The position numbers were made by a program, and so were the translations under genes. The notes under the pieces are model-generated. The model was given only the letters and a program-made list of their open reading frames with translations. It did no database searches and was not told the DNA's origin. Source: Sutterella sp. (lineage in GTDB: Bacteria; Pseudomonadota; Gammaproteobacteria; Burkholderiales; Burkholderiaceae_F). Taken from it: a DNA stretch of 7,037 bases. Every line of letters begins with the position of its first letter. Position 1 is the stretch's first letter. Positions 1-6,340 of this stretch are shown piece by piece. Location: the NCBI GenBank assembly GCA_020025965.1, contig JAHHRG010000078.1, forward strand, positions 1 to 7,037, read 5' to 3'.

Positions 1-20
1 TGTTCGCAGGATCTCCAGAA

Positions 21-45
21 TCCCCTCCCAAAATTTGGGAGGGGA
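21..45 (-). terminator. GC-rich hairpin after the exported-protein gene
   Basis: Arms CCCCTCCC (22-29) and GGGAGGGG (37-44) pair perfectly, and the A/T bases between them (30-36) extend the palindrome. The hairpin begins 17 bases beyond the stop codon of the leftward gene at 62-715, so it probably marks the end of that transcript. No T-run follows on the minus strand, so it is not a textbook rho-independent terminator. It may be a 3'-end stabilising stem, or it may work with a feature beyond the window edge. Confidence 0.55.
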
Positions 46-61
46 GCATCAAACCGGGACG

Positions 62-715
62 TTATGGATGGCCGTCGAGCCAACGGAATACGCGGCGAAT
101 GTCTGCGGTATCAAAGTGTACGTTTTCTTCCATCGTCCCCACGGTTTCAACGGAAAAAGTGAGGCGCTCGGTTCTTTGGATTTCCCGATAGAAGTTCGGA
201 TCATCGATCAGAAAGGCGTGGTTCGCCCACACCGCCGTGCCCGGAATGACGAAAGGTTTTCCTCGGTTAATGCGAACTCGAACGGGTGTTCCAAAAGGCG
301 AAAGTTTCGCAGGATTTAAGTCCAGATAAATGCGTTTTTGCCCGCTTCTTTCTCGCGTGAGAACGAGTTTCGGTTCCACCCGGCGGTTGAAAGCTCTGAA
401 AGCCGAATCCGAGTCAAGCGTGGCGGTTTTCACGGCTTTGCCGTAACCCGCGTCGGGGTTTTCGGTAAAAGTCCAGCGACGAAGCGTCAGACGGATGTCG
501 TCCGTTTCGATCGGTGCGAGTCCGATGCCGTCTTTTTGCGTCATGCATTGCGAAAGACACTTCACGAATTCGGGATTTTTATCGGTATGACGGCAGGTGA
601 GACAGGAGGCGGGCGCGGTTGAGTCGGCGGATTCGTCCGCACGAAGATCGGCTGAAAGCGTGCTGGCGGAGAGAACAAAGGAGAGTGAGGAAAGCAACAG
701 AGAACGTCGAAGCAT
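62..715 (-). CDS. Exported protein of unknown function with two cysteine pairs
   Basis: This encodes 217 residues that I do not recognise as a named family. The N-terminus is a typical Sec signal peptide: MLRR, then a hydrophobic Ser/Leu-rich core, with probable cleavage after Ala22 (LSA/D). The mature protein is therefore predicted to be periplasmic or secreted. Just after the leader are four cysteines in a CX2C-X11-CX3C pattern (Cys38, 41, 53, 57), the only cysteines in the mature chain, so they could form two disulfides or bind a metal. The rest is polar and rich in Arg, Phe and short beta-like segments, with no transmembrane helix and no catalytic motif I can name. Bases before the ATG lack a clear Shine-Dalgarno sequence. 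The signal peptide supports this start. The gene is transcribed away from the small membrane-protein gene at 971. It appears to be monocistronic within the window and ends just before a strong hairpin. Confidence 0.8.
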   Translation of the reverse strand: MLRRSLLLSSLSFVLSASTLSADLRADESADSTAPASCLTCRHTDKNPEFVKCLSQCMTQKDGIGLAPIETDDIRLTLRRWTFTENPDAGYGKAVKTATLDSDSAFRAFNRRVEPKLVLTRERSGQKRIYLDLNPAKLSPFGTPVRVRINRGKPFVIPGTAVWANHAFLIDDPNFYREIQRTERLTFSVETVGTMEENVHFDTADIRRVFRWLDGHP

Positions 716-913
716 AATGGCGTTTCCGGAGGCGCAAGAATGATATGAGCATAGAACAGAATTGATGTCATTCTAAAAAAAGCACGCTCGGTGAGGTTGG
801 GAAGGGCGGAAAAAGTGTTTGCTAAATGTTTGCAAGACGAAAGCAGGGCGTACCTCTGAAAAGTCGCGGTCGCCGGGTGCGAATCATTTTCACAAATGAA
901 AGGCATTTTTCTC

Positions 914-930
914 GAGAATGATGTATTCTC
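914..930. promoter_or_regulatory. Inverted repeat, possible Fur-like operator
   Basis: GAGAAT (914-919) and ATTCTC (925-930) form a perfect inverted repeat with a 5-base spacer, flanked by T5 (906-910) and A5 (932-936). The left part, GAGAATGAT, matches the first half of the classical Fur consensus at eight of nine positions. The right half is spaced differently, so over the full 19 bases the match is only about half. It lies 41 bases before the ATG at 971, a plausible operator position for that gene. The regulator assignment is inference. Confidence 0.4.
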
Positions 931-970
931 CAAAAATCCCTCGGTTTTTTTCTCCGAAAAGCAAAATATT

Positions 971-1306
971 ATGAAAAAAGCACTCTTCATTCTCCCGATC
1001 CTGAGCCACATTGTTTTTGGAGCTCATCTTCTTTTTCACCATTTCGGCTATGCCGTCGCGGCCATTCCGCTTCTTCTGATCGGTCTTCTCTTTGTGAAGA
1101 GCCGCTCGGCTTATTATCTGCAGATCGGCATCATGACGATGTATGCGCTGGAATGGATTCGAACGGACTATGCGTTTGTTGCCCGCCGTGTCGCCGAAGG
1201 TATCAGCTACCATCCGGGGTTCGAAATTATCGGAGCGGTTGCGCTGGTGGCGATCCTCTCCATCATTCCCTTTAAGATGAAGTTGGCCGAATTGCAGAGA
1301 CGTTAA
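971..1306 (+). CDS. Small four-helix inner-membrane protein, function unknown
   Basis: This encodes 111 residues that are almost entirely membrane-embedded. Hydrophobic segments lie at about residues 4-24, 26-46, 50-68 and 88-105, joined by short charged turns, and the protein ends in a basic tail (KMKLAELQRR). A conserved-looking motif, ALEWIRT, closes the third helix. It resembles small uncharacterised membrane proteins of proteobacteria, but I cannot name a family. An in-frame ATG at 896 would add 25 residues that are polar and not signal-like, and the operator-like inverted repeat at 914-930 would then lie inside the coding region. The ATG at 971, followed by a normal K-K-hydrophobic start, is therefore preferred, although neither start has a strong ribosome-binding site. 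The gene diverges from the exported-protein gene and converges with the TonB-dependent receptor gene, separated from the latter by terminators. If the inverted repeat is a Fur-type site, it may belong to the same iron response as the receptor locus. Confidence 0.75.
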   Translation: MKKALFILPILSHIVFGAHLLFHHFGYAVAAIPLLLIGLLFVKSRSAYYLQIGIMTMYALEWIRTDYAFVARRVAEGISYHPGFEIIGAVALVAILSIIPFKMKLAELQRR

Positions 1307-1326
1307 AACGCTCTTCAAATAAAAGG

Positions 1327-1378
1327 AAAGCCCGAATCGTTCTTCGAATCAATGGCTGAGAGACGATGTCGGGCTTTT
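1327..1378 (+). terminator. Rho-independent terminator of the small membrane-protein gene
   Basis: AAAGCCCGA-ATCGT (1327-1340) pairs with ACGAT-TCGGGCTTT (1363-1377), with one bulged G at 1368 and a loop of about 22 bases. The stem runs into TTTT on the plus strand, 21 bases after the stop codon at 1306. The A-rich left flank gives a T-containing tail on the other strand too, so it may act in both directions. Confidence 0.7.
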
Positions 1379-1432
1379 GGTGTTTTGGAGAGCCGGCTTC
1401 TGAAAAGAAGCGAATCATTTTGTGCAGATACT

Positions 1433-1471
1433 TAAAAGCCCCGAGAAGCTGATGCCTCGTCGGGGCTTTTA
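1433..1471 (-). terminator. Rho-independent terminator of the TonB-dependent receptor gene
   Basis: A perfect 12-base stem, TAAAAGCCCCGA (1433-1444) with TCGGGGCTTTTA (1460-1471), encloses a 15-base loop. It starts 23 bases after the receptor stop codon at 1495-1497 on the minus strand, and its 3' arm ends in a T-run. Because it is symmetrical with A and T at its ends, it can also stop rightward transcripts that pass the first terminator. Confidence 0.8.
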
Positions 1472-1494
1472 TTTGGACTAACTAAACGAACGCT

Positions 1495-3579
1495 TTAGAA
1501 GCGGGCGGTCAGTGAAGCGCGAACTGTGCGACCCCAACCGGTGGAGTTCATTCCGTAGGTGTACTTTTCGTTTGTCAGGTTTTCAAGAGCAATGTCGGCC
1601 GAAAGATTGGCGATACCCTGAATCGTCGGAGTCCAGCTCAGACCAATGGAATGCGTATCAAAGGCATCGTGGTCAACTTCGGAGCTCTTCGGCGTCTTAT
1701 CATTCCAACGATAGCGGTACCAGCCCGTGAGGTTCCAAGCTTCAAGCGTGTAGGCGGCACGGAGACTGAAGGTCTGCGGGGTCACACCGGAAATGCGACG
1801 GTCAGTCTGCTTGTTGTAAGCGTGAACCATGCCGTAAGCAGCCTGGAATTCAGCGGCACCGACTGCGTAGTCGGCGGAGACTTCGATACCCTTGCGTTCG
1901 GCATCGCCGATATTCTGCGTCTGCCAAATATCGGTCATGACCATGCCGTTCGGGCCGAACGATACTTCCGTATCAAGAAGAACCGGATTGATCAGATTTT
2001 CAACATCGTCATAGAAGGCGGCAAACTTGAAGTTCAGGCGGTCGTCGTCGGCGAGAAGGCCGTCCATCAATAGGTTCATACCGATTTCGTAGTTGACGGA
2101 TTCTTCCGGCTTCAGATCGGGATTGGCCTTAACCACAACAGGCGTCTGTACCACAACGCCGCTGGGCAACGTCACGAAATCGGGTTTCCACATGCTGTAG
2201 AACATTTCGTCGAGGATGGGTGGACGATAGCCTGTGTTGACGGAGCCGTAGAAGGAGACCTGATCGAGAGGCTGGAATGTGAGCGTCACGCCCGGCGTGA
2301 ATTTGGAGTCGTCCTGATCGGGAATCCCAGCATTGGATTCGCGCTTATAGTAGGAATAGCGCATCACCGGCGTGATGGAGAAGTAATCGTTGAGAACAAT
2401 ATCGTCCTGAACGAAAACGCCGCTGTCATAACCCTTGGAGTCGGGACGCGTCGGGTCAGCATTGTTCCACACCGGATCCCAAGATTTCTGTTCGGTCACG
2501 GAGAAGTCGAAACCGTAGGTGAGGGCATGCTTCATGCCGGCCAGTTCAAAATTGGAAGTATTCTGAACGTTACCGCTGATCGATTCGAAGTCGTCATCAT
2601 AGTTCGGCACGATGCCGTTCAACACACCGACGACGTATTCGTTCGTCATCATGACGTTGTCGGCCTTCGAGTACTGAAGGCGGGCATCAATATTGACCAA
2701 TTCGCTCGGCGTGTACTCCCAAGCAGCGGCAATACGGTGCTGCTTGTTTTCCAGAATGCGATAAACGCGTTCGCCTTCATCGCTTTCAAAACGGTCGTAA
2801 TTGTATGAGACCGTGACGGTGTTGTCGTCTGTGATGTTCAAAGCGGCCTTGGTCATGAAGCTGTCAGCTTCGCTGTCATATTTGGTTTTACTACGCTTGC
2901 CGGTATCGGACTGCTTGCCTTCGGCACCGTCGCGGCGGGTGTAGCCCACAACAACATCCCACAGACCCTGACGGCCGTAGAGGTAGGCGCTTTCAGCCCA
3001 TTCCTTGTTCGCGTCGGAATAACCGGCTTTCACAGTGGCACCGAAATCTTTACCGTCTTCCAGAAGATCGGCAGCGGACTTCGTCTGCAGGGAAACCGTA
3101 CCTCCGATACCGCCGTTGCCGTAGAGAGAAGAACCGCCGCCGCGGCGGACTTCAACCTGCTTCACCATCGAAGGATCGATAAAGAAGCCGTTAGGACGCG
3201 TACCGGTATAGGAATAGTTGTCCTGGCGAACGCCGTCGATCAAATAGGTGATCTGGTTAGCGTCTGCACCACGGATCTGCATCTTGGAGAAAATCGGATT
3301 CGTGTAATCGAAGACGGTCACGTTCGGAACCGTATCGAGGATTTCACCGATCGACTGCGGCTGAATTTCGCGGAAAGTCTTCTGGTCGATAAGCACAATG
3401 GAAGCCGGAGCTTCATAAATCGACTTTTCGGTGCGTGAAGCCGTCACGACGATCGGAGCAATTTCCGTCACTTCCTGTTCGGCTTTCATTTCAGCGGCGT
3501 TGCTGCCAGCACTCATCGACAGGGCAGCCATCGAAACGGCGATAGCGAGTAGAGATTTTTGAGGGTTTTTGTATTTCAT
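1495..3579 (-). CDS. TonB-dependent outer-membrane receptor, haem/haemoglobin-receptor-like
   Basis: This encodes 694 residues, a normal length for the family. A Sec signal peptide (residues 1-28 or 29, ending SNAA) is followed by a TonB-box-like segment, IAPIVVTAS (about 40-48). The plug domain spans about 50-170, with the typical motifs IRGADANQITYLIDGVRQ, MVKQVEVRRGG and SSLYGNGGIGGTVSL. A 22-strand-type barrel follows, ending in the C-terminal Phe expected of an outer-membrane protein. The plug end (GGTVSLQTK, then AADLL) and the pair YRPP (451-454) and NPDL (486-489) resemble the FRAP and NPNL boxes of haem/haemoglobin receptors. However, no histidine lies between those boxes, where characterised haem receptors carry a ligand histidine, so the substrate may be a siderophore or another iron complex. 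The protein would import its ligand into the periplasm using TonB-ExbB-ExbD energy; those genes are not in the window. It is divergent from the ABC operon and shares a Fur-like site with it. The family is very sure; the substrate is not. Confidence 0.95.
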   Translation of the reverse strand: MKYKNPQKSLLAIAVSMAALSMSAGSNAAEMKAEQEVTEIAPIVVTASRTEKSIYEAPASIVLIDQKTFREIQPQSIGEILDTVPNVTVFDYTNPIFSKMQIRGADANQITYLIDGVRQDNYSYTGTRPNGFFIDPSMVKQVEVRRGGGSSLYGNGGIGGTVSLQTKSAADLLEDGKDFGATVKAGYSDANKEWAESAYLYGRQGLWDVVVGYTRRDGAEGKQSDTGKRSKTKYDSEADSFMTKAALNITDDNTVTVSYNYDRFESDEGERVYRILENKQHRIAAAWEYTPSELVNIDARLQYSKADNVMMTNEYVVGVLNGIVPNYDDDFESISGNVQNTSNFELAGMKHALTYGFDFSVTEQKSWDPVWNNADPTRPDSKGYDSGVFVQDDIVLNDYFSITPVMRYSYYKRESNAGIPDQDDSKFTPGVTLTFQPLDQVSFYGSVNTGYRPPILDEMFYSMWKPDFVTLPSGVVVQTPVVVKANPDLKPEESVNYEIGMNLLMDGLLADDDRLNFKFAAFYDDVENLINPVLLDTEVSFGPNGMVMTDIWQTQNIGDAERKGIEVSADYAVGAAEFQAAYGMVHAYNKQTDRRISGVTPQTFSLRAAYTLEAWNLTGWYRYRWNDKTPKSSEVDHDAFDTHSIGLSWTPTIQGIANLSADIALENLTNEKYTYGMNSTGWGRTVRASLTARF

Positions 3580-3616
3580 AAGGGGATTGTTTAGGGTAAC
3601 TGCATGGGACAGAATT

Positions 3617-3635
3617 GAAAAATATTCTCATTCTA
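3617..3635. promoter_or_regulatory. Candidate Fur box in the divergent promoter region
   Basis: Read on the minus strand, these 19 bases (TAGAATGAGAAT then ATTTTTC) match the classical Fur consensus GATAATGATAATCATTATC at 13 of 19 positions by hand alignment. The left half, AATGAGAAT, fits best. The site covers a possible -10 element of the receptor gene (3630-3635) and lies in the -35 region of the rightward promoter whose -10 is at 3652. One bound repressor could therefore close both promoters. Iron control of the receptor and ABC operon is inferred from this. Confidence 0.55.
3630..3635 (-). promoter_or_regulatory. Possible -10 element of the receptor gene
   Basis: TAGAAT on the minus strand matches the sigma-70 -10 consensus at five of six positions and lies about 50 bases before the receptor ATG. 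No good -35 hexamer sits at the usual distance, which would suit a regulated promoter but also lowers certainty. It lies inside the Fur-box candidate. Confidence 0.35.
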
Positions 3636-3651
3636 ATGATGCCGAATAGCT

Positions 3652-3657
3652 TATAAT
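3652..3657 (+). promoter_or_regulatory. Probable -10 element of the ABC transporter operon
   Basis: A perfect TATAAT lies 70 bases before the ATG at 3728. No clear -35 hexamer is found 16-18 bases upstream; that stretch is the left end of the Fur-box candidate. The implied 5' leader is about 65 bases and shows no evident structured riboswitch. Confidence 0.5.
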
Positions 3658-3727
3658 TTAACGTTTAGGGGAAATCCCCTGTATTTTAGAAAGCTCTCTC
3701 TTACAGCCTTTTTCGAAGTTTGGCGAT

Positions 3728-5395
3728 ATGCAATCTGGTTTAAGTCACTTATTGAGAACATATCTGTTCTCTGCGAAAAGAATCGGTTTATGGCTTCTCT
3801 TCGGCGTTCTGTTGGCTGCCTATGCCGTCAACGTGAAATTCGCAGTGGCGATGAACGAATGGAACGGTCGTTTTTTCAATGCCTTGCAACAGGTCGATCA
3901 GGCGGCGATTTACGAAGAGCTTTTCTACTTTATTGGGTTGGCTACGGCAATTATTTTTCTTTTGGTGACGGCGGGATACCTTAAAAAGCGCCTGATCCTC
4001 GCGATGCGCCGAGACTTGACGCATATCTTTTTCGATCGCTGGCTTTCAAAGAAAAGTGCGCATTACCTTCTGCGAGAGAGCGGACACGAACCAGACAATC
4101 CCGACCAGCGTATTACGGAAGACGTACGCGCCTTAGTGTCTCTGACTGTCAACCTCGCTTTCAGTTTCTTCGATTCAGTGCTGACGATCGGAAGTTTCTC
4201 CGTGATTTTGTGGAAACTCTCAGGGGCGGTCACCGTCTTAGGCCTTGAGATTCCGGGCTATATGTTCTGGCTCTGTATTGCCTACACCTTGATTTCTACG
4301 GGCATTACGCATTTGATCGGGCGAAAGTTGAAGGTTCTGAATGTCGAAAGTCAGCATCAGGAAGCGAACCTTCGTGCCGCATTGATGGAAAAGCGCCGTC
4401 ATGCTGATGCCATTGCAGGGGCGGGCGGGGAAGACGCAGAAGTGGCGCAGTTGAGAGTTCGATTCAAATCCGTTCTGGATATTTTGATTGCGCTCGTCAA
4501 AAAGCAGCGAGACCTTGATTACTTCACTGTCGGTTTGGGACAGGTGACGCACTTGGCACCGATTTTCTTCTCACTGCCGAGTTTCGTGGCAGGCACCATT
4601 CAGATGGGCGGGCTGATGCAGATCCGCGGAGCCTTTGTCGATGTGGCGCGATCGCTCTCCTGGTTTATTTTTGCCTATGACGATTTGGCACGTTTGGCCG
4701 CAACCTACGAGCGTCTGCGTGTTTTGGAAGAAGGCTTGGCCGAAGCTGACCGTCTTCGTGACGACAATCGCGGCCGTATTGTCGATAATCAATCGGGCCT
4801 CTCGACCGATGTGGTTCTGAATGTTCCTTCGCACGACGGCTCGATTTTTAAGCTTGATGCGGCTTTTGATCTCACAGCCGGAAGTTTTACGATTGTGACG
4901 GGGGAATCCGGAATAGGGAAAACGACGTTATTGAAAGCCCTGGCGGGGTTCTTCTCCGACTACCGAGGCCGCATTGCCGAGGCTCACGACATCTTTTGGC
5001 TGCCGCAGCGAACCTACACGATGAAGGGAAGTCTGCGCGCCAACCTTGCGTATCCGGACGCACCTGAGCGCCTTTCGGACGAAGAGGCGGCAAAATGGCT
5101 GGAAATTGTTGAACTCGGGTCTCTCGCTCATTCGCTTGATACTGTCTGCGATTGGGCTCAGAAGCTGTCGGGCGGCGAACAACAGCGTCTGGCGCTGATT
5201 CGCGCGCTTCGTCGACAGCCCGCCGTTTTGCTGATGGACGAACCCACGTCCGCTATTGACGATCGGCTCGCAGGCGATATTCTTCGTAAGATGGTCTGCC
5301 TCTTGCCTAAGACCGCTGTTGTGATGATTTCACACCAATCACCGCTATTTCCCATTGCCGACCGAGTCGTGACTCTCGCTCGCGAGGCTAAATAA
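3728..5395 (+). CDS. ABC transporter, fused permease and ATPase, YddA/FusD-like
   Basis: This encodes 555 residues, close to E. coli YddA. The N-terminal membrane domain (about 1-330) is of the ABC_membrane_2/SbmA-BacA type. A helix at 19-41 is followed by the family hallmark WNGRFFNALQ (45-54), a helix at 65-85, the second hallmark NPDQRITED (124-132), and further helices near 136-160 and 172-195 and in the later half. The C-terminal ATPase domain is complete: Walker A GESGIGKT (392-399), Q-loop Gln427 in FWLPQR, signature LSGGEQQR (480-487), Walker B LLMDE with catalytic Glu505, D-loop SAID, and switch His536. It should work as an inner-membrane homodimer. Relatives include YddA, FusD of the ferredoxin-uptake locus, and mycobacterial Rv1819c, which takes up hydrophilic molecules. 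Direction and substrate cannot be read from sequence. Pairing with a TonB-dependent receptor suggests uptake of the receptor's ligand or of a fragment of it. No strong ribosome-binding site precedes the ATG. The gene is the first in an operon with the next one. Confidence 0.92.
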   Translation: MQSGLSHLLRTYLFSAKRIGLWLLFGVLLAAYAVNVKFAVAMNEWNGRFFNALQQVDQAAIYEELFYFIGLATAIIFLLVTAGYLKKRLILAMRRDLTHIFFDRWLSKKSAHYLLRESGHEPDNPDQRITEDVRALVSLTVNLAFSFFDSVLTIGSFSVILWKLSGAVTVLGLEIPGYMFWLCIAYTLISTGITHLIGRKLKVLNVESQHQEANLRAALMEKRRHADAIAGAGGEDAEVAQLRVRFKSVLDILIALVKKQRDLDYFTVGLGQVTHLAPIFFSLPSFVAGTIQMGGLMQIRGAFVDVARSLSWFIFAYDDLARLAATYERLRVLEEGLAEADRLRDDNRGRIVDNQSGLSTDVVLNVPSHDGSIFKLDAAFDLTAGSFTIVTGESGIGKTTLLKALAGFFSDYRGRIAEAHDIFWLPQRTYTMKGSLRANLAYPDAPERLSDEEAAKWLEIVELGSLAHSLDTVCDWAQKLSGGEQQRLALIRALRRQPAVLLMDEPTSAIDDRLAGDILRKMVCLLPKTAVVMISHQSPLFPIADRVVTLAREAK

Positions 5396-5399
5396 GGAA
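5394..5399 (+). promoter_or_regulatory. Ribosome-binding site overlapping the upstream stop codon
   Basis: AAGGAA overlaps the TAA stop of the ABC gene (5393-5395) and lies 6 bases before the ATG at 5406. This tight arrangement indicates translational coupling and fixes the start of the downstream gene. The in-frame TGA at 5370-5372, with no start codon between it and 5406, rules out a longer product. Confidence 0.75.
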
Positions 5400-5405
5400 C
5401 CTATT

Positions 5406-6266
5406 ATGCTCAATCAGTTTTTTCCTTTCCCGCGTTACGAAAAGGCCATTTTTGTCGGTGACAAAGCAACGGAACTTTTGTCTGCACTTCAGATTCATCC
5501 GGTAGGCTTGATCGGCGGTGAAATTCCATCAATCGAACTCTATCACCCGTTTGAAAAGCTTCTCGAATGCACGGCTTGTGCGATGAAACACAAGCGTCAG
5601 ATCCTGTTTTCAGCGGCGAAGAAAATTCCGGCCGAATACATCCTTCTCGAAGACAACCGCGCGACCGATTTGAATCCTGCAGATATGGTGGAAGAACTTC
5701 GAGGAATGGGCTTGGAAGTGAAGGTCCTTGATGTGAATGGAACTGTCGAAGAAAATCTACGCCGTGCGGGCGAGATGTTCGGGGAAGAAAAGCAGGCCGA
5801 GCGCATCATCAAGGATCGTGAAACACGATTCGAACTCCTAAAAGACATGAAAGTTCAGCTCGGCCTTCGTGTGCTTTATCTTATGGGAATTCGTCAGGGT
5901 ATCACGCAGGAAACTTATCTGTTTGCCTTAACCGATAAGAGCGAATTGAGCGCCCTAACTGCGAAATATTTCGGTATGGTGAATACGGCGACAGACGAGG
6001 GTGGTGAAGTCATCATGCCGGGTGTCATGTCGGTAAATGATTTGTCGGCACTCTTACGCACGAACCCCGATGCGATTGCTGTTTTGGGTGATGCAATGAC
6101 GGTGACGACAGCCATTCAGAAGGCGGTTCATGAAGAACCCGCATTGAGTGACATTGACGCTGTTAAAAAGGCGCGGATTCATTATCTCCCTTATTGGGGA
6201 GACCCGATGTGTTGGCGTGATGCCATCACGCTCCAGCAGTGGGCTCAGGTCTTCAACGAGGGGTAA
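5406..6266 (+). CDS. Leaderless solute-binding-like protein (BtuF/FepB-type fold)
   Basis: This encodes 286 residues with the layout of the Peripla_BP_2 (siderophore, haem and B12 binding) class. The N-lobe has the pattern FVGDKATELLSAL...VGLIGG. AEYILLED corresponds to the usual 'PDLIL' strand. GLEVKVLDVNGTVEENL is followed by a long charged linker helix (about 120-150), then LRVLYLMG. MSVNDLSALLRTNPDAIAVL opens the second half of the C-lobe, and the end, IHYLPYWGDPMCWRDA, matches the 'VYYLP..W..P' closing segment of that class. Unlike normal members it has no signal peptide, lipobox or membrane helix, and upstream sequence allows none, so it is predicted to be cytoplasmic. Cys55 and Cys58 form a CTAC motif with His62 close by, and Cys269 is near the C-terminus; these could bind metal, haem or a cofactor. 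It is coupled to the ABC gene, so it probably receives, delivers or senses that transporter's cargo. The fold call is from pattern matching only. Confidence 0.75.
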   Translation: MLNQFFPFPRYEKAIFVGDKATELLSALQIHPVGLIGGEIPSIELYHPFEKLLECTACAMKHKRQILFSAAKKIPAEYILLEDNRATDLNPADMVEELRGMGLEVKVLDVNGTVEENLRRAGEMFGEEKQAERIIKDRETRFELLKDMKVQLGLRVLYLMGIRQGITQETYLFALTDKSELSALTAKYFGMVNTATDEGGEVIMPGVMSVNDLSALLRTNPDAIAVLGDAMTVTTAIQKAVHEEPALSDIDAVKKARIHYLPYWGDPMCWRDAITLQQWAQVFNEG

Positions 6267-6340
6267 AGAGCTAAAGCATCTTTGAAGCGATCAAGAACAG
6301 AGACACCGGCGATTGGTCTTCGAATCGAGCTTATCGTCTG

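Noticed and set aside
338..622. Plus-strand open frame antisense to the exported-protein gene.
   Set aside because: The opposite strand has a signal peptide and a plausible mature protein; this frame has neither, nor a ribosome-binding site.
737..774. Inverted AGAATGA (737-743) and TCATTCT (768-774) upstream of the exported-protein gene, possibly another iron-regulator site.
   Set aside because: The 24-base spacer does not fit a Fur box, and the best 19-base alignment here has only about 8 matches. Kept only as a weak echo of the motifs at 914 and 3617.
890..1318. Minus-strand open frame opposite the small membrane-protein gene.
   Set aside because: Its composition is irregular and charged with no recognisable features, while the plus-strand frame encodes a coherent membrane protein with its own terminator.
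880..1421. The 12-base direct repeat GCGAATCATTTT at 880-891 and 1410-1421, flanking the small membrane-protein gene.
   Set aside because: A 12-base match somewhere in 7 kb is expected by chance, the flanks do not extend it, and there is no transposase or other mobile signature.
1651..2073. Long open frame on the plus strand, antisense to the receptor gene.
   Set aside because: It lies wholly inside the clear receptor coding region, has no signal or domain, and is explained by codon bias of the opposite strand.
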